A DNA stretch of 5,598 nucleotides from assembly GCA_013329855.1 (NCBI GenBank), contig DUJI01000034.1, positions 1-5,598 of the forward strand, in the 5' to 3' direction. The DNA is from Thermoplasmata archaeon (GTDB lineage Archaea > Thermoplasmatota > Thermoplasmata > RBG-16-68-12). This document shows positions 1 through 5,196 of this stretch, piece after piece (positions within the stretch are counted from its first letter, which is position 1; the number at the start of each line of letters is the position of its first letter). The position numbers were made by a program, and so were the translations under genes. The notes beneath the pieces are model-generated. The model searched no databases. It was not told the DNA's origin and saw only the letters and a program-made list of their open reading frames with translations.

Positions 1-1
1 C

Positions 2-235
2 GCCCAGGCCCAGCGCCAGCACGAGGAGACGACCACGTTCCGCACGGAAGTCGACGTGCCGTCGGACCGGATCCGGCTCGGCATCCCCTTCGCCTTCGAG
101 ATTCCCATCTCGGGGGACGTGCAGTCTGCGTACCGCGGGACGTACTCGTACTACAGCTACATGCTCCAGATCGGGCTGGACATCGCCTGGGGCTTCGACC
201 TGGTCGCCCAGACGCCGATCGTCATCGTGCGCTGA
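2..235 (+). CDS. C-terminal fragment of an arrestin-fold-like protein (5' end outside window)
   Basis: An open frame enters from the left edge and ends at TGA 233-235, leaving 77 residues. The visible part looks like beta-strands: a strand rich in Thr and charged residues (TTTFRTEVDVP), a proline-bounded strand (IPFAFEIPIS), then an aromatic stretch SAYRGTYSYYSYMLQIGLDI followed by AWGFDLVAQTPIVIV. The order 'F-x-I-P ... YRG-x-x-x-x-x-Y-x-x-x-x-x-L-D-I-x-W-G' resembles the end of the N-terminal beta-sandwich of arrestin-like/Vps26-like proteins, where a strand pairs with the ligand-binding groove. I see no signal peptide or membrane segment in this part. Family assignment is by pattern memory only; another immunoglobulin-like beta-sandwich is possible. 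The frame is uninterrupted and codon use matches the neighbours, so the gene looks intact. Its start and function cannot be judged here. Confidence 0.55.
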   Translation, partial: AQAQRQHEETTTFRTEVDVPSDRIRLGIPFAFEIPISGDVQSAYRGTYSYYSYMLQIGLDIAWGFDLVAQTPIVIVR

Positions 236-273
236 GGGGACCGTGGAGCGGGATTCGGCGAGCCGAACAAGTT

Positions 274-289
274 AACCTTGTTTAAGGTT
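274..289. repeat. Small inverted repeat over the pcd promoter
   Basis: AACCTT (274-279), a 4-nt spacer GTTT, then AAGGTT (284-289): a perfect 6-bp inverted repeat. It overlaps the TATA-like TTTAAGG at 281-287. It could be a regulator site or, less likely, a weak end-of-transcript hairpin for the upstream gene, whose stop lies 38 nt earlier. A chance match is also possible. Confidence 0.4.
281..287 (+). promoter_or_regulatory. TATA-like box for the carbinolamine dehydratase gene
   Basis: TTTAAGG is an AT-rich island in GC-rich DNA, about 55 nt upstream of the ATG at 339. With the usual archaeal TATA-to-start distance of about 25 nt, transcription would begin near 309 and leave a leader of about 30 nt. 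No clear Shine-Dalgarno is seen before the ATG. A weaker AT patch at 303-313 (CTATCCTTTT) is an alternative that would make the transcript nearly leaderless. Confidence 0.45.
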
Positions 290-338
290 GCATTCCGGAC
301 ACGCTATCCTTTTGGCCCGCGGCGTCCTCCGCCTTCCC

Positions 339-626
339 ATGGCCCGCCGCGCGCTGCTCGCCGACGGCGAGATCCGGGAGCGCCTGCGGGAGGTCCCGCG
401 ATGGAAGCGGAAGGGGAACGCGATCACCGGCACGTGGACCTTCGAGGACTTCCCGCACGCCCTCGCGTTCATCAACCGGGTTGGGGAGCTCGCGGAAGCC
501 GCCAACCACCATCCGGATATCTACAACTCCTGGGCCACGGTCCGTCTCCGCCTGACGACCCACGACGCCGGAGGTCTGACGGCCCGGGATTTCGATCTCG
601 CCCGACGAATCGATGCGCTCGGGTGA
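339..626 (+). CDS. Pterin-4a-carbinolamine dehydratase (PCD/DCoH family)
   Basis: A complete 95-residue protein, the usual size for the family (about 95-105). The family signature is fully present: E53-x3-H57-H58-P59, then W65, H75 and D84, with the conserved GLTARDFDLA near the C-terminus. H57, H58 and H75 correspond to the catalytic histidines of the animal enzyme. The reaction is dehydration of 4a-hydroxytetrahydropterin to quinonoid dihydropterin, in the cytoplasm. In organisms with an aromatic amino acid hydroxylase this recycles the pterin cofactor. In prokaryotes without one, a link to molybdopterin metabolism has been proposed; nothing in this window chooses between these. I start at ATG 339 because upstream in-frame TTG codons (288, 312) would add residues that do not fit the family, and 288 lies inside the promoter. 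The gene appears to be transcribed alone. Confidence 0.93.
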   Translation: MARRALLADGEIRERLREVPRWKRKGNAITGTWTFEDFPHALAFINRVGELAEAANHHPDIYNSWATVRLRLTTHDAGGLTARDFDLARRIDALG

Positions 627-718
627 GGATGTCCAGGTCCGGCGGTCATTTCCAACTCCGAGAATAATCTTTAGGCCCCCCTAATCGCCGGTGTCCCTTC
701 GACCATCGTACAACAACG
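627..718. other. Short intergenic stretch before the exported-protein promoter
   Basis: 92 nt between the dehydratase stop and the TATA box at 719. It holds a small AT-rich patch, AATAATCTTTA (663-673), that could be a weak oligo-T-type termination zone for the dehydratase transcript. It has no convincing hairpin or small gene. Confidence 0.3.
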
Positions 719-726
719 CTTTAAAT
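719..726 (+). promoter_or_regulatory. TATA box for the sequon-rich exported protein gene
   Basis: CTTTAAAT is a good match to the archaeal TATA consensus. Expected transcription start is about 748-752, just before the GGAGG at 756-760, so the mRNA would carry a short leader of about 16-20 nt. This also argues against the in-frame GTG at 738 as the start codon, since it would lie upstream of the transcript start. Confidence 0.65.
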
Positions 727-755
727 CCAAGCCCTCAGTGTCTCGGCAAACCTGC

Positions 756-760
756 GGAGG
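756..760 (+). promoter_or_regulatory. Shine-Dalgarno that fixes the start at 768
   Basis: GGAGG is followed by 7 nt and then ATG 768. The spacing is ideal and supports this ATG over the in-frame GTG at 738. The protein then begins MRKATMIATT, a typical signal-peptide n-region. Confidence 0.75.
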
Positions 761-767
761 CAGACGC

Positions 768-1406
768 ATGCGGAAGGCCACAATGATTGCGACAACCCTC
801 ATCGCCGTGCTAGCCCTGTCCGTAGGAGCCTTCGCCTATCCTGCGGTGGTCGGGACCCATCCCCTCTCCGCGGTCCACTCCGGTTCGCCGGTGACCGCGA
901 CCCATCCCAAGACGGGCGACAACTCCACAGACAACGGAACGAGCGATAACGAGACCGGGGACCACCAGACCGCGCCTGTCGGGAACGAGACGGACAACGA
1001 GACGGCCGACAACGAGACCGCCCCGGTTCCGCCCATGCCCGAGGCCAACGAGACGGAGAACGAGACGGACATGAGCAACATCTCCGTGGAGCACAACGTC
1101 ACGGTGACCCAGGAGGACAACACGACCTGGGTGAACGGGACGATCATGGTCGACAACGGCACCGCGACCCTCGTGGACTTCACGTTCGCACTCGTGGTCC
1201 ATGACAACGGGACGGCCAACGTGACCATCAACGACACCACCATGGTTGGGTCGGAACTGATCACGGTCCACGGCTTTGCCGTCTACTCGGCCGATCGCCA
1301 CGTGCTCGAAGTCTTCGGCGTGGCTCGGGGCGCCCAGAACAGCACGGTACTGTGGGAGCGGACGTTCGCCTTCGAGGCGCCGTCCGACTGCTCCTACGGG
1401 GCTTAG
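768..1406 (+). CDS. Exported, sequon-saturated (probably N-glycosylated) protein of unknown function
   Basis: 212 residues; I do not recognise a family. Residues 1-23 form a signal peptide: basic start (RK), hydrophobic core (IATTLIAVLALSVGAFA), small-residue cleavage site after A23. Residues about 50-104 are a hydrophilic linker of Asp, Asn, Glu, Thr and Gly with repeated NET/DNET units. Residues about 104-205 look beta-rich, with alternating Val/Thr and hydrophobic strands (VDFTFALVVHD, ELITVHGFAVYS, VLEVFGVA). All 17 asparagines (N52, 56, 61, 73, 77, 82, 94, 98, 104, 110, 118, 123, 130, 147, 151, 155, 191) are in N-X-S/T sequons with no Pro at X, and 16 of 17 use Thr. Archaeal AglB oligosaccharyltransferase modifies such sites outside the membrane. 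There is no C-terminal membrane anchor and one cysteine (C208), so it is probably secreted or loosely surface-associated. It has its own promoter and ends before a hairpin. Confidence 0.85.
   Translation: MRKATMIATTLIAVLALSVGAFAYPAVVGTHPLSAVHSGSPVTATHPKTGDNSTDNGTSDNETGDHQTAPVGNETDNETADNETAPVPPMPEANETENETDMSNISVEHNVTVTQEDNTTWVNGTIMVDNGTATLVDFTFALVVHDNGTANVTINDTTMVGSELITVHGFAVYSADRHVLEVFGVARGAQNSTVLWERTFAFEAPSDCSYGA
948..1073 (+). repeat. Imperfect 63-bp tandem duplication coding the NET-rich linker
   Basis: The octamer AACGAGAC occurs at 948, 984, 996, 1011, 1047 and 1059. The offsets 0, 36, 48 repeat exactly after 63 bp, so 948-1010 and 1011-1073 look like two copies of one unit. The halves encode 21 residues each and share about 10, mainly the three NET triplets per copy. 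The intervening codons have diverged. The repeat is in frame and lies within the sequon-rich protein. Confidence 0.6.
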
Positions 1407-1408
1407 AA

Positions 1409-1444
1409 CCTCTCTTCAATCCCCCCGGAATCGGGGGGGAGAGG
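1409..1444 (+). terminator. GC-rich hairpin after the exported-protein gene
   Basis: CCCCCCG (1421-1427), loop GAAT, CGGGGGG (1432-1438) form a 7-bp all-GC stem starting 14 nt after the TAG stop. CCTCTC (1409-1414) can also pair with GAGAGG (1439-1444), extending the stem past a 6-nt one-sided bulge. There is no T-tract directly after it, and archaeal termination depends mostly on oligo-T, so a role in RNA stability or processing is as likely as termination. Confidence 0.5.
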
Positions 1445-1469
1445 GCCGCCTTCTCCGGAGGCGGCCCTT
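1441..1469. terminator. Second GC-rich hairpin at the convergent gene junction
   Basis: GGGCCGCC (1443-1450), loop of 9 nt, GGCGGCCC (1460-1467), extendable by A1442:T1468. It abuts the stop codon (1471-1469) of the minus-strand oxidoreductase gene, so it is the first structure in that gene's 3' end. On the + strand it is followed by TTTT at 1477-1480, inside the opposing gene. It probably marks the 3' end of one or both convergent transcripts. Confidence 0.5.
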
Positions 1470-3565
1470 CACAGACTTTTCTCCAACAGCTCCGCGATGT
1501 CGGCGCGGGCCAAGTCCTCGCGGTTCTTCGTCTTCGCCGCGTCGTCGAACATGATCAGGCAATACGGGCACGCGGAGGCCACCGTCTTCGCGCCCGTCTC
1601 CGCGATGTGGTCGAGGCGACGGTGGTTTACCTTCTCGCCCACCTTCTCCTCCATCCACATTCGCGCGCCGCCGGCCCCGCAGCAGAACCCCTTGTCGCGG
1701 CACATCTTCATCTCCACGGTCTTCACGCCGGGGAGGCGCATCAGGACGTCACGCGGCTCCTCGTACACCTTGTTGTACCGCCCGAGGTAGCACGCGTCGT
1801 GGAAGGTCAGGAAGTCCTGGACCTCCTTCGTGGGCCTGAGCTTCCCTTCCCGCAGGAGCTCGTCCAGGAAGACGGAATGGTGCACGACCTCGTAGTTGCC
1901 GCCGAAGTCCGGATACTCGTTCTTCAGCGTGTTGAAGCAGTGGGGGCACGCGGTGACGATCTTCTTCACCGCATACCGGTTCAGCGTCTCCACGTTCGCC
2001 TTGATCATCATCTGCGCGCGGAACTCGTCGCCGAGCCGTCGTGCGGGGTCCCCCGTGCACTTCTCCTCGGAGCCCAGGATGGCGAACTTGACGCCCGCCT
2101 TCTGCAGGAGGCGGGAGAAGGACTGGGCCACCCTCTTGTTGCGGTCGTCGAAGGAGGCCGCGCAGCCGACCCAGTAGAGGACGTCCACCGTCTCCCCCGC
2201 CGCGACGACCTCGGACAGCGTCCGGACCCCGACCTCCGCGGCCCAGTTCCCGCGCTGGTCCCATCCGATGCCCCACGGGTTGAAGTTCGTCTCGATGTTC
2301 CGGAGCATGCCCTGGGTCTCCTCGGGCATCTTCCCGATCTCTAGGACGAAATTCCGGCGCAGCTCGACGATGAGCGGGACGTGGCGGATGGAGACGGGGC
2401 ACTCCTGCATGCACGCCATGCACGTGGTGCAGTCGAACAGCTCCTCGTATCCGACGTAGTCCGGGAGGGGTTCGCCCAGGGGCTTCTTCCGCGCCTCCTT
2501 CAGCATGGCGTCCTTCAGGTCGAGGACCACATGCATGGGGTCGAGCGGCTTCCCCGTGGCCCACGCGGGGCACACGGACGTGCACCGGCCGCAGATCGTA
2601 CACGCGTCCAGCTGGAGGCGGTCGAACCAGGAGAATGCCCGGGTCGAGGCGGCCCCGAGCATGGGCTGCGCCACGCCCTCCTGCATGACCACGTCGATGT
2701 CGAAGTCCTTGGGCAGATGTCCATAGGGCTCCGCGTTCTCGTAGAACGTCCGTGCGGGGCTGAAGAGGAAGTGGCTCGCCTTGGTCCAGGGAAGGGTCGC
2801 GAGGAGGAAGGACCACGTGCCCGCGTGGAACCACCACAAGGCGCCGTACGCCCACGCGAGGGCGGGAACCGGGGTGATCGTGACGCCCGTCGCGGTGGCC
2901 GTGATCGTGGCCAGGCTCGAGTTCACCCCGACCGCGCGGAGGACCAGGGACAGGGAGTACCCGAAGAACGACCACTCCTCCCACTGGGGCTGGAGGACGG
3001 CGAGCCGGATCGCCTCCAGGAGGTAACCCTGCAGGATGAGGAGGAACAGGATCCCCGGCAGGAACAGGTCCGGGCGTTCGTTCCGCAGGTACTTGGGCCG
3101 CTGCACGAGGCGGCGGAAGAACACCAACCCCAGCCCGACGAGGAAGGCGAGGCCCATGAAGTCGAGGGCCGCCTTGAAGATCAGGTAGGGATTTCCGCGC
3201 AAGATGTCCAGGTTCACGTGGGAGAGGACGTCCATGTTCAGGGCGACCAACGTCGTCCCGATCGCGAGGGCGATGAACCCCGTGTACATCAGGAGATGCA
3301 TGACGCCCGCGTAGCGACGCCGGGCGACCTTCTTCTGGAACAGGGCGATGACGAGGAGCCGGTTGAGGTGGAGCCAAAGGGAGGCGCCCGTGGATCCGGC
3401 GGGACCCGCCTTCCAGGTCCTCCACCGGGACCACAGGCCATAGGCCAGGACGAGGAGCGCGATGCCCGTGACCGCGTAGAGAACCAGCGCGGTCCACTCG
3501 GGCAGGAAGTTCAGGTTCGTCCGGCAGGGGACGCTCCCGGTCGGGTCGCAGGCGGGCAGCGGCAC
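1469..3565 (-). CDS. Membrane-bound iron-sulfur oxidoreductase: NarI-like membrane domain fused to HdrD/GlpC-like domain (FadF/EMO-type)
   Basis: 698 residues. The N-terminal third is a NarI-like membrane domain with likely helices near 24-45, 88-109, 133-150, 168-190 and 235-260. H66, H90 and H247 are candidate heme b ligands. A two-cluster ferredoxin domain follows: C322-x2-C325-x2-C328-x3-C332P and C379-x2-C382-x2-C385-x3-C389P. Two CCG domains (PF02754) complete it. The first has C468, C503-T-G-D-P-A-R-R and C540-x2-C543, so Thr replaces the second Cys of its CC pair. The second is canonical: C592, C628-C629-G, C666-x2-C669. Known proteins with this layout pass electrons between electron-transfer flavoprotein and (mena)quinone, or belong to the heterodisulfide-reductase-related group; the ETF role is my inference and no etf gene is in view. 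GTG 3565 is chosen because GGAGG 3578-3574 lies 8 nt before it but only 2 nt before TTG 3571. Confidence 0.88.
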   Translation of the reverse strand: MPLPACDPTGSVPCRTNLNFLPEWTALVLYAVTGIALLVLAYGLWSRWRTWKAGPAGSTGASLWLHLNRLLVIALFQKKVARRRYAGVMHLLMYTGFIALAIGTTLVALNMDVLSHVNLDILRGNPYLIFKAALDFMGLAFLVGLGLVFFRRLVQRPKYLRNERPDLFLPGILFLLILQGYLLEAIRLAVLQPQWEEWSFFGYSLSLVLRAVGVNSSLATITATATGVTITPVPALAWAYGALWWFHAGTWSFLLATLPWTKASHFLFSPARTFYENAEPYGHLPKDFDIDVVMQEGVAQPMLGAASTRAFSWFDRLQLDACTICGRCTSVCPAWATGKPLDPMHVVLDLKDAMLKEARKKPLGEPLPDYVGYEELFDCTTCMACMQECPVSIRHVPLIVELRRNFVLEIGKMPEETQGMLRNIETNFNPWGIGWDQRGNWAAEVGVRTLSEVVAAGETVDVLYWVGCAASFDDRNKRVAQSFSRLLQKAGVKFAILGSEEKCTGDPARRLGDEFRAQMMIKANVETLNRYAVKKIVTACPHCFNTLKNEYPDFGGNYEVVHHSVFLDELLREGKLRPTKEVQDFLTFHDACYLGRYNKVYEEPRDVLMRLPGVKTVEMKMCRDKGFCCGAGGARMWMEEKVGEKVNHRRLDHIAETGAKTVASACPYCLIMFDDAAKTKNREDLARADIAELLEKSL

Positions 3566-3573
3566 TCCCAACT

Positions 3574-3578
3574 CCTCC
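3574..3578 (-). promoter_or_regulatory. Shine-Dalgarno deciding the oxidoreductase start
   Basis: On the minus strand GGGAGGAG spans 3579-3572. Its GGAGG core (3578-3574) is 8 nt from GTG 3565, a normal spacing, but only 2 nt from TTG 3571, too close for initiation. The longer frame beginning at TTG 3571 would add only two residues. Confidence 0.65.
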
Positions 3579-3637
3579 CGTGGGTCCCGGGCCCCTCGAG
3601 GCCCTTCGCGGCGGACCGCGTGCCGATGGCCGAGACG

Positions 3638-3645
3638 CTATTTAA
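3638..3645 (-). promoter_or_regulatory. TATA box for the oxidoreductase gene, overlapping an upstream stop codon
   Basis: On the minus strand TTAAATAG (3645-3638) is the only AT-rich island between the second methyltransferase and the oxidoreductase. It contains the TAA stop (3644-3642) of the methyltransferase. Expected transcription start is about 3615, giving a leader of about 50 nt before GTG 3565. It suggests that the oxidoreductase is transcribed independently, although read-through from upstream is not excluded. Confidence 0.6.
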
Positions 3646-4361
3646 CCCCGCGCGGGACGTGCTACCAGGAGGATCTTCCGCCGATCCGGAGTCACGGGCT
3701 CCCGGCCCCATCCGCCGTGCAGGGCCCCCACGTTCCACCCCGCGGACTCGAGCAGGGCGGTCGCCTCGTGGGGCGAGGCGAGCCGGAGGCGGGCAGAGGA
3801 GGTGCCGCGGAACCGGAGGTCCTCGCCGCTCCGGTGGTAGAACTTCCAAGTGAGTTGGAGTACGCCGGTCACCGCATCGAACCTCCGGAACTCATGCTGC
3901 TCGATGTCGCCGATCACATGGTACGCGAACGGCCGCGGTCGGGCGGCGAAGAAGTCCCGGTGGAGGAGGTCCACGGCGAGCAACCCACCCGGGGCCAGGT
4001 GCCCACGCAGCCGACGCAGGAAGGCGACGTCCTCGCCCGGCGGATCGCGGCTGATGGCGTGGTCGAGGCAGAGGATGGCGTCGAAGCGCTCCGCCGCGGG
4101 AAGGTCGGGGAGTCTGGCCAGGACCGCGGTCCGGTATTCGAGGCGGTCCGCCAGCCTCCGGGCCAGCCGTTTCCGAAGGGCCGCGATGGCCACCTCGTTC
4201 GGGTCCACGGCGGTCACGCGGAAGCCGTGCTCGGCCAGGCCGCGCGCCCGGCGTCCGAGGCCGCAGGGCGCGTCGAGCAATCGCGCTCCGGAGCCCACGC
4301 CGGAATCCCGGAGGAAGCGGGCGATTTCCTCGACCTCCGCCTCACCCGGGCGCGGGGCCAC
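3642..4361 (-). CDS. Class I SAM-dependent methyltransferase, short paralogue
   Basis: 239 residues with a Rossmann-type methyltransferase fold. Motif I is LLDAPCGLGRRA (residues 28-39), the acidic end of strand 2 is D53 in VTAVDP, the motif IV region is FDAILCLDHA (93-102), and APGGLLAVDLLHRDF (123-137) is the strand 5 loop. The C-terminal part (about 140-239) aligns with the upstream neighbour, including KFYHRSGEDL and ESAGWNVGALHGGW, so the two are paralogues. Compared with that neighbour it lacks about 27 N-terminal residues, and the NLWTSLGYY segment is replaced by CLDHAISRD, suggesting a different substrate. The substrate is unknown: small molecule, lipid or protein are all open. GTG 4361 is 1 nt after the neighbour's TGA, with GGGAGG at 4374-4369 seven nt upstream, so translation is probably coupled. 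An open frame continues upstream to 4661, but that part is read inside the neighbour and is spurious. Confidence 0.88.
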   Translation of the reverse strand: MAPRPGEAEVEEIARFLRDSGVGSGARLLDAPCGLGRRARGLAEHGFRVTAVDPNEVAIAALRKRLARRLADRLEYRTAVLARLPDLPAAERFDAILCLDHAISRDPPGEDVAFLRRLRGHLAPGGLLAVDLLHRDFFAARPRPFAYHVIGDIEQHEFRRFDAVTGVLQLTWKFYHRSGEDLRFRGTSSARLRLASPHEATALLESAGWNVGALHGGWGREPVTPDRRKILLVARPARG

Positions 4362-4362
4362 G

Positions 4363-5151
4363 TCACTTCCTCCCGATGACCAGGAGAGCGGAGAGGTCGA
4401 ACGACGCGGGCTCCATCCGGTATCCGCCGAACGCCCCCTCGACGTGCCATCCCGCGCGCTCGAAGAGAGACCGCAGCTCGTGTAGGCTGTAGACGCGATG
4501 CTCCAGGGCAATCGTCGCGATGCCCTCCAGGTCTTCGCCCTTCTTGCGGAAGAACCGCCAGCGGTTCCGCATCCACGAGGCATCGAGGTCGAGGTGGCGG
4601 TCTTCGATGTGCACCAAGTCGCCGAACTCCTCGAAGCCCTGGGGGTCGAAGTGGCGCACAAGCCAGTCGCGGTTGACGGCGTAGAGGACCATGAGGCCCC
4701 CGGGCCGCACGAGGTTCCGGTACCCCTCCAGGACCGCGACGTCCGTCTCCTCCCCGTAGTAGCCCAGGGAGGTCCACAGGTTCAACGCGGCGTCGAACGG
4801 GCGTTCGTCCTGGGAAACGGCATGCTCCAGGTCCCGCATGTCGCCCACGCGGAACCGCGCGCGGTCCGCGACGCCCTCGCCCTCCGCGAGGTCCTGCGCG
4901 CGCCGCACGTAGGCGGGAGCGAGGTCGAGACCGAGGACCCGGTAGCCCAGCTTGGCGAGCCGCGTGGAGTGCCGGCCGATGCCGCAGGGCACGTCCAGGA
5001 TTCGGCCCCCCTCGGGCACCCCGAAGCGGTCGAGGACGACCTTCAGATCGCGGGCCTGCTCCTCCCCCGCGGCCCAGCCGAGCTCGTGGATTCGGAGGAA
5101 GATCTCGTCGTGGCCGACGAAGAGGTCCTCCGTCCAGTGGCCGCCGGCCAT
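4363..5151 (-). CDS. Class I SAM-dependent methyltransferase, full-length paralogue
   Basis: 262 residues. Residues 1-48 form an N-terminal helical lead (EDLFVGHDEIFLRIHELGW) that in related enzymes caps the cofactor pocket. SAM-binding motif I is ILDVPCGIGRHS (51-62), followed by GYRVLGLDL (69-77) with acidic D76. RVGDMRDL (101-108) is the motif containing the adenine-contacting Asp. FDAALNLWTSLGYYGEETD (119-137) matches the 'FD-x3-N-x-x-x-S-x-GY-x-x-x-x-x-D' block of a broad group of uncharacterised small-molecule methyltransferases. VRPGGLMVLYAVNRDWL (148-164) is the post-strand-5 region. The C-terminus is a beta-rich substrate domain ending LSALLVIGRK. It is cytosolic with no membrane segment. 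The ATG at 5151 lies about 26 nt after a TATA box, so it is probably leaderless. It overlaps nothing and is followed after 1 nt by its paralogue, forming a two-gene operon. The substrate cannot be told. Confidence 0.9.
   Translation of the reverse strand: MAGGHWTEDLFVGHDEIFLRIHELGWAAGEEQARDLKVVLDRFGVPEGGRILDVPCGIGRHSTRLAKLGYRVLGLDLAPAYVRRAQDLAEGEGVADRARFRVGDMRDLEHAVSQDERPFDAALNLWTSLGYYGEETDVAVLEGYRNLVRPGGLMVLYAVNRDWLVRHFDPQGFEEFGDLVHIEDRHLDLDASWMRNRWRFFRKKGEDLEGIATIALEHRVYSLHELRSLFERAGWHVEGAFGGYRMEPASFDLSALLVIGRK
4369..4374 (-). promoter_or_regulatory. Shine-Dalgarno for the second methyltransferase
   Basis: On the minus strand GGGAGG (4374-4369) sits inside the last codons of the first methyltransferase, 7 nt before GTG 4361. 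It supports this GTG as the true start and a translationally coupled gene pair. Confidence 0.7.
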
Positions 5152-5174
5152 GAAGGGGCGAAGCCCGGCGGCCG

Positions 5175-5180
5175 TATAAG
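5175..5180 (-). promoter_or_regulatory. TATA box giving a probable leaderless start for the methyltransferase pair
   Basis: On the minus strand CTTATA (5180-5175) has its centre about 26 nt upstream of ATG 5151, the archaeal TATA-to-start distance. Transcription would therefore begin at or within a few nt of the ATG. Consistent with that, no Shine-Dalgarno is present between 5152 and 5170. The box lies in the 45-nt gap after the stop of the preceding gene. Confidence 0.55.
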
Positions 5181-5196
5181 CCGATGCCGCCGCGGG

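Noticed and set aside
288..338. Upstream TTG starts for the carbinolamine dehydratase
   Set aside because: TTG 288 lies at the TATA box and upstream of the expected transcript start. The extra residues are not family-like.
948..1070. CRISPR-like array suggested by recurring AACGAGAC
   Set aside because: The repeat is only 8 nt, spacing follows codons, and it lies inside a coding frame as NET triplets.
1352..2344. Plus-strand open frame (330 codons) spanning the convergent junction
   Set aside because: It starts inside the exported-protein gene and runs antisense through the hairpins and the oxidoreductase gene. No signal or motif supports it.
1749..3497. Long minus-strand open frame (582 codons) inside the oxidoreductase gene
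   Set aside because: Composition is dominated by Arg, Gly, Pro and His with no family pattern. It is the out-of-frame shadow of a gene with intact Fe-S motifs.
3589..3604. GGGCC-CCTCGA-GGCCC hairpin in the oxidoreductase leader as a riboswitch
   Set aside because: It is a 5-bp stem in a leader of about 50 nt with no recognisable aptamer. In DNA this GC-rich such stems are common by chance.
2381..3853. Long plus-strand open frame (490 codons) opposite the oxidoreductase and the end of the second methyltransferase
   Set aside because: It is antisense to two well-supported genes, low complexity in Arg/Glu/Gly/Pro, and crosses their promoter region. High GC removes stop codons by chance.
4364..4661. 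N-terminal extension of the second methyltransferase up to 4661, overlapping the first
   Set aside because: The extension is Ser/Arg/Thr-rich noise from the other frame of the first methyltransferase. GTG 4361 with GGGAGG at 7 nt is a clean start.
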